DNA of 40,300 bases from Hyphomicrobiales bacterium (GCA_900471925.1 UCGV01000042.1:1-40300), one strand, 5' to 3'; numbered from the stretch's first letter, positions 1 to 8,475 are shown. Notes: generated from the sequence alone by a model not told the origin. Numbers and translations: made by a program.

Positions 1-246
1 CCGAGGTGCGATTAGACAACCTGCGACGACACCTTCTCGCTGGTGTCGCTGGTCTCTGCCGGCCTTGGCATCGGCTTCGTGCCGGAATGGACGCAGGATC
101 TGCCGAACCGCGGCTTCGAGTTGAAGACGGTGAGGGGCGTCGATTTCAAGATCGGGCTCGGTGTCGCCTTGAACCGGGAAGACCTGACCGCAGGCCGTGA
201 CGACATCATCGATATTGCCCGATCGCTGGCGCGGTCGGGCAGGTGA
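1..246 (+). pseudogene. LysR-type regulator, C-terminal fragment (relic, cut by window edge)
   Basis: The last ~73 codons read as the C-terminal end of a LysR effector-binding domain, with the conserved stretch SLVSAGLGIGFVPEW followed by a typical closing helix and a TGA stop at 244-246. Reading upstream in the same frame, a TAG appears at 13-15, so the part inside the window does not continue into an intact regulator. The rest lies outside the window, so this could be a junction rather than a point mutation. The same segment recurs at about 9130-9354, with about 50 of 67 residues identical by hand alignment, there with two stop codons. Similarity ends at the stop codon in both copies. Family assignment is good; pseudogene status is probable, not proven. 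Confidence 0.6.
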
Positions 247-295
247 GGGAAGGGGGCTGCTCATGAACCGCGACCCGAGACCCCGGCATCTGCCC

Positions 296-1207
296 TTATC
301 TCTCAAACGGCTCGCCCAATGAGGCGACGCCGTTAAGCTTCAGCAGGCGGCGATCGGCTGAGATGACGCCGAGCACGATAATCGTCACCAGATAGGGCAG
401 GCAGGCCAACAGCTGTGAAGGGACATCGAGGCCGCTTGCCTGGGCGGCAAGCCCCATCAGCGATACGGCACCGAAGAGACATGCTCCGAGAAAAATCCGG
501 CCTGTCAGCCACGTTCCGAAAACAACAAGCGCAATCGCGATCCAGCCGCGTCCCGCAATCATCCCGTCCGCCCAGAGCGGTGTATAGATCGTCGATGCAT
601 AGGCGCCGGCTAAACCCGCCATCATGCCGCCAAAGGCGACCGCGCCAAAACGAACGGCGATGACGGGATAGCCGATCGCGTGGGCGGCTTTCGGGTTCTC
701 GCCGACCGCCCTGATGACGAGGCCGATCTTGCTGTAGGCGAAGGCTGCCCAGATCGCGATGGTCACGAGAAGTGACAGCCAGACGACGATGTCCTGGTTG
801 AAGAGACCGCCGATGACGGGAAGATCTGAGAGGATCGGAAGGGAGATTTTAGGGAGTGCCTTGACCGTCAGGCTCTCGTAGCTTTTGCCGAACAGCGCCG
901 ACAGGCCCTGGCCGAAAATGCCGATCGCAAGCCCGGTCGCCACCTGGTTTGCGTTAAAGCCAAGGGCGATACCCGCAAAGATCAGCGCCAGCAGAGCGCC
1001 ACCGAGCCCAGCGGCGAGAAATGCGAGGATATGGCCGCCACCGTGATAGACGATGATGAAGGCGATGACGGCGCCGAATGCCATCACTCCTTCGACGCCA
1101 AGATTGAGGACGCCGGCGCGTTCGACCACCAGTTCGCCAAGCGCTGCCAGCAGAAAGGGTGTCGCCGCCGCGAGCATGCCGGCGAGGATGAAGTCGACGG
1201 CATTCAT
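296..1207 (-). CDS. BMP-type ABC transporter, inner-membrane permease 2 (NupQ/YufQ-like)
   Basis: A 303-residue, strongly hydrophobic protein of the BPD_transp_2 family, which forms one half of the membrane channel in nucleoside/purine and branched-chain amino-acid type ABC importers. About eight to nine membrane segments can be seen, and the loop motif LGVEGVMAFGAV near residues 36-47 is typical of NupQ/YufQ permeases. Its ATG overlaps the stop of the preceding permease by 4 bp, and it is the last gene of the operon. The partners are the permease at 1204-2304, the ATPase at 2301-3824 and the BMP binding protein at 3828-4928. Family and role are secure; the purine substrate is inferred from the BMP protein and the neighbouring deaminase. 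Confidence 0.9.
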   Translation of the reverse strand: MNAVDFILAGMLAAATPFLLAALGELVVERAGVLNLGVEGVMAFGAVIAFIIVYHGGGHILAFLAAGLGGALLALIFAGIALGFNANQVATGLAIGIFGQGLSALFGKSYESLTVKALPKISLPILSDLPVIGGLFNQDIVVWLSLLVTIAIWAAFAYSKIGLVIRAVGENPKAAHAIGYPVIAVRFGAVAFGGMMAGLAGAYASTIYTPLWADGMIAGRGWIAIALVVFGTWLTGRIFLGACLFGAVSLMGLAAQASGLDVPSQLLACLPYLVTIIVLGVISADRRLLKLNGVASLGEPFER

Positions 1208-2304
1208 GATGGGCTCCGAAGCGCGACGGGGCGCCAGACAAGGCGATAGCGGACGAAGGCGATGGCGATCAGATAGGTGAGCAGAAGGCTCCCCTGGAAG
1301 ACGCGAACGGCGGCGATCGGCAGGTTGGCCGAGACCATGGCGTTGTCGCCGCCGATATAGAGTGCCGCCATGACGATCGACGAGACAAGGATGCCGATCG
1401 GGTGCAGTCCGCCGAGATAGGCAACGATGATCGCCGCGTAGCCGTAACCCGTCGAGATCGACCGCTGCAACTGGCCGAGCGGACCGGCGACTTCGGCCGC
1501 ACCTGCAAGTCCTGCTGCCGCCCCACCGATCAGAAGCGATAGCCAGATCGCCCAGCCTTCCTTGAAACCGGCATAGCTTGCAGCCTTCGGTGCCAGCCCG
1601 CCGACTTGCAGTTTGTAGCCGATGAAGCTTTTCTGCATGAAGATCCAGGCAGCGATCGACAGCAGAACGGCAATGATCAGCGAGACATTGACGCGCGTTC
1701 CCTCGATCAGGATCGGCACCATGGCATCATACTGGAACATGACCGATTGCGGGAAGTTGAAGCCGTTCGGATCCTTCCAGGGGCCGAGAAGCAGATAATT
1801 GAGAAGCTGTGCCGCGACGAAACTCAGCATCAGCGAAACCAGGATTTCATTGGCATTGAGACGTACGCGCCAGAAGGCGGTCAGCGACGCCCAGAGCGCG
1901 CCGCCGATGGTGCCGAAGAGCAGCATCGCCGGCCATATCCACTGGCCGGTGGCATCGGGCCACCAGATCGGGATCGCAGAGGCAAAGATCGCCCCGAGCA
2001 CGAATTGCCCTTCGGCGCCGATATTGAAGACCTTGGCGCGAAAGCCGATCGCCAGCCCCTGCGCGATAAGCAGTAGCGGGCCGGTCTTCAGGAGCACTTC
2101 GGAGAAGGAGGCCCAGGAGTAGAAAGGCTCGATGAGCATCGCGTAGATGACCGCCGCCGGATCACGCCCCATGATGATGTAAAGGCCGAGATTGAGGACG
2201 ATGGTGACGGCGAGTGCGATCGGCGGCGCGAGCAGCGTGGCGGCAAGCGAGGCGCGTTCGCGACGGACGAGGGTTGGCAGGGCGGCAAACAGGAGTTTGC
2301 TCAT
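1204..2304 (-). CDS. BMP-type ABC transporter, inner-membrane permease 1 (NupP/YufP-like)
   Basis: A 366-residue membrane protein of the BPD_transp_2 family. It begins with a short basic cytoplasmic segment and a hydrophobic helix near residues 25-50. The central motif FNIGAEGQFVLGAI (around residues 93-106) is characteristic of the NupP/YufP permeases that pair with BMP-family binding proteins. It is longer than its partner (303 residues), as expected for the P subunit of such pairs. It overlaps the ATPase stop and the next permease start by 4 bp each, which indicates translational coupling. It should form the translocation pore with the permease encoded at 296-1207. Substrate class (nucleoside, nucleobase or related lipoprotein-delivered ligand) is inferred. 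Confidence 0.9.
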   Translation of the reverse strand: MSKLLFAALPTLVRRERASLAATLLAPPIALAVTIVLNLGLYIIMGRDPAAVIYAMLIEPFYSWASFSEVLLKTGPLLLIAQGLAIGFRAKVFNIGAEGQFVLGAIFASAIPIWWPDATGQWIWPAMLLFGTIGGALWASLTAFWRVRLNANEILVSLMLSFVAAQLLNYLLLGPWKDPNGFNFPQSVMFQYDAMVPILIEGTRVNVSLIIAVLLSIAAWIFMQKSFIGYKLQVGGLAPKAASYAGFKEGWAIWLSLLIGGAAAGLAGAAEVAGPLGQLQRSISTGYGYAAIIVAYLGGLHPIGILVSSIVMAALYIGGDNAMVSANLPIAAVRVFQGSLLLTYLIAIAFVRYRLVWRPVALRSPS

Positions 2305-3824
2305 GCGGTCGCTTTCTCGCGCTGTGATTGGGCGCCGATCATGTATCTGCCGATTTCCTCGGGCTTGGTGTCGCGCGCGACGAGAGGCGGGCTCAGCGTG
2401 CCGTGGTGTAGAACCTGGATAAAATCGCTGAGTTCGAACAATTCCTCGAGCTCCTCGGAAATGACGATGATCGCCATGCCTTCATTGCGCAGCGCAATCA
2501 GCCGCTTGCGAATTGCCGAGGCTGCACCGACATCGATGCCCCATGTCGGCTGGGCGAGGAAAAGCAGTTTCGGTGCCAGCATGATTTCCCGGCCGACGAT
2601 GAACTTCTGCAAGTTGCCGCCGGAAAGGGAGCCCGCTTCGGCCTCGGGGCCGCGGGTGCGCACGTCGTAGTCGCGAATGCATGCCTCGGTGAAGGCCGTC
2701 GCCTGCGCCTTGTCGAGAAGCCCGCGTCTGACGAGGTTGAGGGGATGGGCCGTGAGCAGACTGTTGAGGACCAGCGACATTTCGGGGACGGCTCCGCGGC
2801 CGAGCCGATCCTCCGGCACGAAGGCAAATCCGAGCTTGCGGCGAGCCGCCGGTTCGAGCATGCCGACATCCCGGCCCATCATGAATATCTGGTCGCGCTG
2901 CTCGCGCGGCAGGAGCGTTTCACCGGAGATCAGCCCGGCAAGCTCGCTTTGGCCATTGCCTGAAATTCCCGCAATGCCGAGGATCTCGCCGGCACGCACG
3001 GCGAGGCTTACCTGCGAGAGCGCCACGGCGAAGGGATCATCCGGCCTGTAATCAAGGCCGATCAGTTCCAGCCGCTTCTCGCTTTCGCCAAGCGGCAGTG
3101 CCGGCATCGGTTCCGGCATGTCGCGGCCGATCATCATGCGGGCAAGCTCATGGGCGTCATGTTCGCGCGGATCGACATGGCCTGTCACACGTCCGCCGCG
3201 CAGGATTGTCGCGCGGTCGCAGAGCGACTGGATTTCTTCCAGCTTGTGGGAGATGAAAAGGATGGAGACGCCTCCGTCTCTCAATCGTCGCAAGGTATCG
3301 AACAGCTTCCCCACGGCCTGCGGGGGCAGCACCGACGTCGGTTCGTCGAGGATCAGAAGTTTAGGATTGGTCATCAGGCAGCGGATGATTTCCACCCTCT
3401 GCCGCTCGCCGACGGAGAGTGAATGCACATGGGCGAGCGGATCGACCTCCAGGCCAAATTCGTATCCGAGCTTGCGGATACGTTCCGCGAGCTCGGCTTT
3501 CTTGCCGGCGACGATGAGCCGGATGTTCTCGACGACCGTCAGGCTCTCGAACAGCGAGAAGTGCTGAAACACCATGCCGATGCCGGCACGCCTTGCCTCC
3601 GCGGGAGAGGCAAGGCTGAGGTTTTGCCCGTTCCAGGCGATCGTTCCGCTGTCCGGCTGCTCGACGCCATAGATCAGCTTCATCAGGGTCGATTTACCAG
3701 CCCCGTTTTCACCGAGGATGGCATGGATCGAGCGGGGAGCGACGTCGAGGTCGATCTGCTGGTTGGCATGGACCCGGCCGTAGCTTTTGGAAATGCCGCG
3801 GAGCGACAGGAGCGGGCTTTGCAT
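2301..3824 (-). CDS. BMP-type ABC transporter, tandem ATPase (NupO/YufO-like)
   Basis: A 507-residue protein with two ABC ATPase domains in one chain, the arrangement used by BMP, ribose and galactose importers. Domain 1 has a full Walker A (GENGAGKST, near residue 38) and the signature LSVGERQRVEI. Domain 2 has a degenerate P-loop (GISGNGQSE) and the signature LSGGNLQKFIVGRE followed by LLFLAQPTWGIDV. The loss of the lysine in the second P-loop is normal for this family, so one site probably does most of the hydrolysis. The start codon lies 3 bp after the stop of the binding-protein gene, and its end overlaps the first permease gene. It powers import through the two permeases downstream. Confidence 0.92.
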   Translation of the reverse strand: MQSPLLSLRGISKSYGRVHANQQIDLDVAPRSIHAILGENGAGKSTLMKLIYGVEQPDSGTIAWNGQNLSLASPAEARRAGIGMVFQHFSLFESLTVVENIRLIVAGKKAELAERIRKLGYEFGLEVDPLAHVHSLSVGERQRVEIIRCLMTNPKLLILDEPTSVLPPQAVGKLFDTLRRLRDGGVSILFISHKLEEIQSLCDRATILRGGRVTGHVDPREHDAHELARMMIGRDMPEPMPALPLGESEKRLELIGLDYRPDDPFAVALSQVSLAVRAGEILGIAGISGNGQSELAGLISGETLLPREQRDQIFMMGRDVGMLEPAARRKLGFAFVPEDRLGRGAVPEMSLVLNSLLTAHPLNLVRRGLLDKAQATAFTEACIRDYDVRTRGPEAEAGSLSGGNLQKFIVGREIMLAPKLLFLAQPTWGIDVGAASAIRKRLIALRNEGMAIIVISEELEELFELSDFIQVLHHGTLSPPLVARDTKPEEIGRYMIGAQSQREKATA

Positions 3825-3827
3825 GGC

Positions 3828-4928
3828 TTACTTCGGCAGCGGCGTGGCGACACCCTTGACGTGCCAGTCCATCGCAACGATCTGGGCGTCGGTCAGCGTC
3901 GCCCCGGAAGCGACACCTTCGCTGCCGTCGGCCTTGGTGATCGGGCCGGTGAACGGCGAGAAGCTGCCATCGGCGATCTTGGCTTCGATTTCCTTGATCT
4001 TGCTCATCGTGTCGGCCGGGATCGCCGGGTTCCAGTCGACCACCTCGACCACCTTGTCGGCGACGCCGAGGAAGGTATTTGCACCCTTGAAGGTGCCGGC
4101 AAGATGCGCATCGACCGACGCCTTGAAGAACGGTGACCAGTCGGTGGCGATGCAGCCGAGATAGGTCTTCTCGGCATATTTCTTCATCGAGGAGTTCAGG
4201 TTGAACGCGTAGATACCGGCTTCCTCGCAGGCGGAGATGACCGAGGGTGTGTCCTGCGCATTCGAGAAGATCACGTCGCAACCCTGCGAGATCAGTGCCT
4301 TGGCGGCTTCCTGTTCCTTGGCCGGATCGAACCAGGAATTGACCCAGACGACGGAGACTTCGACGTCTGGCCTGACCGACTGTGCGCCGAGCGTGAAAGC
4401 ATTGATGGAGGTGATCAGCTCCGGAATGGCGAAGGCCGAAACCGAGCCGAGCTTGCCGGTTTTGGAGACGGCAGCTGCCGCCATGCCGAGCAGGTAGGTG
4501 CCCTGGAAATATTTGGCGGCAAACGGCGAGAAGTTGGGTGCGACCTGGAAGCCCGAAGCATGCAGGACGGTGACCTTCGGATTGCGGCGGGCGATCTGCA
4601 TAGCGCCGTTCTGATAGCCGAAGGAACCGGCGATCAGGAAATGGTTCCCGTCGGCGACCGTCTTGTTCATGATGCGGTCGGCATCGGGGCCTTCGGCGAT
4701 GTTCTCGAGAATGGTGACCTTCACCTTGTCGCCATAAGCAGCCTTGATTGGATCGATGCCGGCGGCAAGCGCATGGCCCCAGCCGACATCGCCGATCGGC
4801 GAAGGCACGACGAGAGCGATGCCGAGCGGTTCGTCGGCAGCAAGCGCGGAGCGGCTGGCAAAGGCAGAAGCGAGGCCGGCAGCGGCCGCGCTCTTCATCA
4901 GCGTTCTGCGGCTCAGATTGTTGGACAT
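3828..4928 (-). CDS. BMP family substrate-binding protein (nucleoside/purine type), Tat-exported
   Basis: A 366-residue periplasmic binding protein of the BMP (PnrA/Med) family. The N-terminus carries a twin-arginine motif (SRRTLMK, residues 6-12), then a hydrophobic stretch ending in SALAA near residues 28-31, so export by the Tat route is likely. The mature part begins with PLGIALVVPSPIGDVGWGHA, typical of BMP proteins that bind nucleosides, guanine, xanthine or related ligands. A clear ribosome site (GAGGGGAA) precedes the ATG by about 6 bases. It sits between the amidohydrolase gene and its own ATPase, so the imported ligand is probably the substrate of the enzymes encoded upstream. The ligand itself cannot be deduced. 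Confidence 0.92.
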   Translation of the reverse strand: MSNNLSRRTLMKSAAAAGLASAFASRSALAADEPLGIALVVPSPIGDVGWGHALAAGIDPIKAAYGDKVKVTILENIAEGPDADRIMNKTVADGNHFLIAGSFGYQNGAMQIARRNPKVTVLHASGFQVAPNFSPFAAKYFQGTYLLGMAAAAVSKTGKLGSVSAFAIPELITSINAFTLGAQSVRPDVEVSVVWVNSWFDPAKEQEAAKALISQGCDVIFSNAQDTPSVISACEEAGIYAFNLNSSMKKYAEKTYLGCIATDWSPFFKASVDAHLAGTFKGANTFLGVADKVVEVVDWNPAIPADTMSKIKEIEAKIADGSFSPFTGPITKADGSEGVASGATLTDAQIVAMDWHVKGVATPLPK

Positions 4929-4951
4929 GTCAGTTCCCCTCTTTTGGTTTT

Positions 4952-6331
4952 TCAGAATTGGACGGTCGCGAGCGCCGCCTCGGCGTCCGCAAAAAGCTCT
5001 GCCTCGTCGAGGCCGGGGAATTCACCGGCCTGCCAGACGATACGTCCGTTGATCATGGTGAGGTCCGTCGGCATGCCGATCCCGACCTTGGCGATCAGGC
5101 TCAATGGGTCATGGCGCGTGCCGACATAGTCCATCCGCCGTGTGTCAATTGCGAAAAGATCAGCAGCCATGCCGGGCGCCAGACGGCCGATATCGCGACG
5201 GCCAAGCAAGCTTGCGCCACCGGTCGTGGCGTAACCCAGGAAATCGACTGGCGCTGGAACCGGATGAGAGCGCGTCGATGCTGCCAGGCATTGCAGCATG
5301 TAGGCGGAATGGACGCAGTGCATGAGGTTCGAATTGTCGTTTGAGGCGGCGCCATCGCAACCGAGTCCGACGCGCAGATCGAAGGCCGACATGGCCGGAA
5401 TATCAGTCACCTCGGCGCCGACAAGATAGACCGGTTCCGGGCAATGGGAGATGCCGGTGCCGCTTGCCGCCATTTTTCGAAGTTCGTCATGCGTCAGTTC
5501 CCAGCAATGGGCGTAGAAGGTGTCGGGACCGGCAAAGCCGAGTTCGGTGCAGTAGTCGACCGTTCGCATGCCGTGCCGCGCCTCGATGACAGGGCTTTCG
5601 CCTTCGCCGACATGGGTGTGCAGGAACACGCCGCGGTCACGGGCGAGTGCTACGGATTCAACGAAGGTCTCGCGGTAGCAGTTGACCGGCTGGCAGGGTG
5701 CAACGACCACCTGCCGCATGCTGAAGCGGCCGGCATCGTGGTAGCTGTCGATCAGCCGGGCGCAATCGGCGATGAATTCATCCGTCGTTTCCAGCATGGC
5801 ATCCGGGATCGTCGATCCCTCGGATTTCGGCAGCGTATTGCCGCCGCGGCCCGCATGGAAACGCATGCCGAGAAGCTCGGCCGCTTCGAATTGGCGGTCG
5901 ATGATACGTTTCCCGGCGTGGCGGGGAAAGCAATATTGATGGTCGAAAGCCGTGGTGCAGCCATGCTTGATCATCTCGGCCATGGCCGTGACCGAGGAAT
6001 GGTAGAAGCAATCCTCGTTCAGCCGCGAGAAGATCGGATAGATGCGGTCCAGCCACTCGATGACGGACAGCTTGGTCCAGTCGAGATCGGCGCGGTTGCG
6101 CACGAAGCACTGGAAGAAATGATGATGCGTGTTCACGAGGCCCGGGTAGACGAACCAGCCGGTTGCATCCTGGACGGTTGTGCCGGCGGGCAGCGTTTCG
6201 GCCGACAGGTTCGTGCCGATCGCCCGGATCGCGGGGCCGTCCGTGAGCAGATCGACGTTGCGGCGCACCGTCTGGCCATTGCCCTCGTCGACAATGACGG
6301 CTGCGCAATTCTTCAGGAGGGTACCGCTCAT
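4952..6331 (-). CDS. Amidohydrolase of the guanine / 8-oxoguanine deaminase (ATZ/TRZ) family
   Basis: A 459-residue metal-dependent deaminase of COG0402. The expected metal ligands are visible: HxH at His69/His71 (NTHHHFFQ), His240 in HTHVGE with Glu243, His275 (FYAHCWEL) and Asp326 (GLGCDGAASND). Length and the HHHFFQ variant fit the 8-oxoguanine deaminase / hydroxyatrazine hydrolase branch better than classical guanine deaminase, although assignment inside the branch needs a tree. It would release ammonia from an aminated purine or similar heterocycle in the cytoplasm. The ATG has a strong ribosome site (AGGAGG), follows the GST-like gene by one base, and precedes the purine-type binding protein. 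This placement argues that it acts on the imported ligand or on its demethylated product. Confidence 0.85.
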   Translation of the reverse strand: MSGTLLKNCAAVIVDEGNGQTVRRNVDLLTDGPAIRAIGTNLSAETLPAGTTVQDATGWFVYPGLVNTHHHFFQCFVRNRADLDWTKLSVIEWLDRIYPIFSRLNEDCFYHSSVTAMAEMIKHGCTTAFDHQYCFPRHAGKRIIDRQFEAAELLGMRFHAGRGGNTLPKSEGSTIPDAMLETTDEFIADCARLIDSYHDAGRFSMRQVVVAPCQPVNCYRETFVESVALARDRGVFLHTHVGEGESPVIEARHGMRTVDYCTELGFAGPDTFYAHCWELTHDELRKMAASGTGISHCPEPVYLVGAEVTDIPAMSAFDLRVGLGCDGAASNDNSNLMHCVHSAYMLQCLAASTRSHPVPAPVDFLGYATTGGASLLGRRDIGRLAPGMAADLFAIDTRRMDYVGTRHDPLSLIAKVGIGMPTDLTMINGRIVWQAGEFPGLDEAELFADAEAALATVQF

Positions 6332-6332
6332 G

Positions 6333-6992
6333 TTACTTTTCCTCCTTTGCAGGATGCGGATCGGGCTTCAGTTCATGCAGCCGGTGTATGCCGGGCATTT
6401 CGATGAAGCCGTCGATGCTGCGTACGGCGCGCAGCCAGAGCCGGATCGTGGGGTAGGGATCGAGCGAAATGCCGCCGTCCGGCGCGAGCGCCACATACGG
6501 GAAGCACGCGATGTCGGCGATCGTGGCACGGTTCGATGCCAGGAACCGCGTACCGCGAAGCTGCTGTTCGAAGAGACCAGCTTCCAGTTCGCGCAGGCTA
6601 GCGACGCCCTGCGCCTGAAGTGTCTCGATATTGCCGGGGCGCAGGAGCATCTCATGCAGTCGCGCGCCGCCGAGATTGGCCGTCAGCCGATGTGAGAAGG
6701 AGAGCCATTGCTGCACCCGGGCGGTCTCCTCGGGCGTGCCCGTTCCCAGCCACTCCGGTGCGCTTTTGGCTGCGAGATAGGCGAGAATGGCGGAGGATTC
6801 CGTCAGCACAAGATCGCCGTCCTCAAGGATCGGGATCGAACCTGCCGGATTGAGCGCAAGGAGTTCCGCTCCGCGATGTTCGGCTCCCGGATGAAAATCG
6901 ACCGGACGGATATCCAGTCTGATACCGAGGATCGCCGCCATCAGGCGGATCTTGTAGCAACTCGGCGAAAGGATGTAATCGTAGAGCTTCAT
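6333..6992 (-). CDS. Glutathione S-transferase-like protein (possible NdmE-like partner)
   Basis: A 219-residue protein with a GST N-terminal thioredoxin fold (residues 1-80; NPAGSIPILEDGDLVLTES is the glutathione-binding strand-loop) and an all-helical C-terminal domain. The active-site region reads SPSCYKIR (residues 9-16), so a Ser or Cys could serve as the thiolate-activating residue. Its ATG overlaps the stop of the Rieske-less oxygenase gene by 4 bp, so the two are translationally coupled. In caffeine-degrading Pseudomonas a GST-like protein, NdmE, is a structural partner of the Rieske-less N7-demethylase NdmC. The same gene neighbourhood here makes that role plausible. A catalytic GST (ring opening or dehalogenation) cannot be excluded. 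Confidence 0.82.
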   Translation of the reverse strand: MKLYDYILSPSCYKIRLMAAILGIRLDIRPVDFHPGAEHRGAELLALNPAGSIPILEDGDLVLTESSAILAYLAAKSAPEWLGTGTPEETARVQQWLSFSHRLTANLGGARLHEMLLRPGNIETLQAQGVASLRELEAGLFEQQLRGTRFLASNRATIADIACFPYVALAPDGGISLDPYPTIRLWLRAVRSIDGFIEMPGIHRLHELKPDPHPAKEEK

Positions 6993-7837
6993 TGGGCGAC
7001 CAACTGTGCGCCATAGGTATAGTTGTGGCGTTTGAGCCAGCGGCGGTAGGCGACCGAGGTCAGGTCGGCACGCGTCGGGATTTCCATGCCGGGATCGAGC
7101 GGCAGAAGGGCTGGAATCTGGTTCTCGAGGATCGAGCGATCCTGCAGGAAGATCATCTGCTGGAAATGAATGAGGTCGGTCATCGGTGTTTCGTCGTCAA
7201 AGAGCGCCATCCATGGCCATACGTCGCAAAGGTCTTCCGCAAGCGGCTGGACGAAGAGCGTAATTACGTCCCATTCGCTCGGCCGGGGAGGGCAGGTCTT
7301 GTAGAGCACCGAACAGGTCGGTGCCGGCACGCGGTACATATATTCGGTGGTGATGCCACCCGTTGCCGACTTGGCAGCCTGCGGCTGGTAGAATTTCACC
7401 TGCGTTGCCCAGACCTCGTCCTCATCTTCGCGGATCTCGACCTTGTAATTCTCGACTTCGGTATGCGGCTCGGCGCCAAGAATATCGGTATGGACAAAGG
7501 GGAAATGGGCGATGTCGAGGAAATTCTCGACCGCCCGAAGCGGCGAGCAGCGCACCCGAACGACACCGACATCGACGAAGCGGCGGCCGGGCTGATCTGC
7601 CTCGGGAATGGCGAAAAGCTCTTTGGCGGGATTGCCGAGGGAAGACCAGACGTGGCCGTAACGCACGCGAACCGGGAGGCTGCGTCCGTCGGCTGATGTC
7701 ACCCGCGCATCGTCGTCGGAGAGGCGCGCCACGAGAATGGGTTCACCCATCAGGGCTGTTTTGGTTCCTGTCTCGGTCAGCCGGGAAAAGAGGCCGACAG
7801 GGTACCACTCGTCGATCATCGCGTCCGCCATCATCAT
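6989..7837 (-). CDS. Rieske oxygenase catalytic subunit lacking its own Rieske cluster (NdmC-like)
   Basis: A 282-residue protein that begins like a full Rieske oxygenase (WYPVGLFSRL, residues 11-20) but has no CxH...CxxH pair. The cluster-binding loops are missing between about residues 40 and 60, and the chain resumes with YGHVWSSLG. The mononuclear-iron catalytic domain is intact: N-x2-D-x2-H-x4-H at Asn105, Asp108, His111, His116, and the third ligand Asp233 in LQDRSILENQ. I chose the ATG at 7837 because it overlaps the stop of the Rieske gene (ATGA); upstream in-frame codons do not look family-like. Electrons should come from the separate Rieske protein encoded just before it. In caffeine degraders NdmC has this same cluster-less architecture. 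Substrate is inferred to be a purine N-methyl group. Confidence 0.85.
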   Translation of the reverse strand: MMMADAMIDEWYPVGLFSRLTETGTKTALMGEPILVARLSDDDARVTSADGRSLPVRVRYGHVWSSLGNPAKELFAIPEADQPGRRFVDVGVVRVRCSPLRAVENFLDIAHFPFVHTDILGAEPHTEVENYKVEIREDEDEVWATQVKFYQPQAAKSATGGITTEYMYRVPAPTCSVLYKTCPPRPSEWDVITLFVQPLAEDLCDVWPWMALFDDETPMTDLIHFQQMIFLQDRSILENQIPALLPLDPGMEIPTRADLTSVAYRRWLKRHNYTYGAQLVAQ

Positions 7838-8475
7838 GCGGCCTCCTGCTGCAATGCTTCGGCTTGCCGGCGAATGGCTTCGGCGAGGCGAGACGCCATG
7901 ACAAGGTCTGCCGGATTGCGGCCTTGCTCGATCAGCACATGGATGAGCGTGCGGTCGCCCTGCTGGGCCGCCAGCAAGCCGACCCATCGAGCTTGCGATA
8001 CGCGGATAAGTCCATCGGCGTCGGCTTTCGTGCCAGCGGCCGATTCAATAGCCGAGATATCAGCGTTGGCCGTGATCGAGCGCAATGGTGTGCGGCCGGC
8101 AAAGCGTGGCGGCGGTGCCGTCGGTTCTCCGACAGCGACCCAAACGATCCCGTCCAGTTCATCAACCTTGTGAATTGCGACACGGATCGCTTCCGGCGGC
8201 ACGAGATCTGGATGTGCGGGAATTCGAATGCATCCGCCATCGGGAGAATAGCTCCAGCCATGATAGATGCATGAGAGCGCCTCGCCGCGCACGAAGCCAT
8301 GGGACAGCCGCATCCCGCGATGCGGACAGCGATCCGCCGATGCCGATGCGCGTCCTGACTGACTGCGCCAGAGAGCGATCGATCCTGCCGGCGTCCAGGC
8401 CGGCATGGCGGTTGCCGGTGGAAGATCAGCAGAAAGGGCGACAGGCGTCCACGAGCCGGCCGTATCAAATGGCAT
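7834..8475 (-). CDS. Stand-alone Rieske [2Fe-2S] protein with C-terminal helical extension
   Basis: A 213-residue protein. Residues 8-115 form a Rieske domain with both cluster-binding boxes intact: CPHRG (Cys50, His52) and CIYHGW (Cys69, His72). The opening WTPVALSADL and the later GIVWVAVGEP are the same framing elements found in full-length Rieske oxygenases. Residues about 125-213 are an extension without a recognised family, predicted to be helical and rich in Ala, Arg and Gln near the end. It has no catalytic iron site and no reductase domain, so it probably carries electrons to the cluster-less oxygenase encoded next, with which it shares a 4-bp overlap. A reductase must be supplied from elsewhere. 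The ATG has only a weak ribosome site (TTGGGGAA, 11-18 bases upstream). Confidence 0.85.
   Translation of the reverse strand: MPFDTAGSWTPVALSADLPPATAMPAWTPAGSIALWRSQSGRASASADRCPHRGMRLSHGFVRGEALSCIYHGWSYSPDGGCIRIPAHPDLVPPEAIRVAIHKVDELDGIVWVAVGEPTAPPPRFAGRTPLRSITANADISAIESAAGTKADADGLIRVSQARWVGLLAAQQGDRTLIHVLIEQGRNPADLVMASRLAEAIRRQAEALQQEAA

Noticed and set aside
5444..6406. A 320-codon plus-strand frame opposite the amidohydrolase gene
   Set aside because: Antisense shadow of a gene whose metal ligands are all in place.
6989..8475. The two Rieske genes as one frameshifted, ordinary Rieske oxygenase
   Set aside because: Each product carries its own start, its own family-like N-terminus (WTPVA.. 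and WYPVG..) and a 4-bp start/stop overlap; the second keeps the framing of a Rieske domain with loops deleted.
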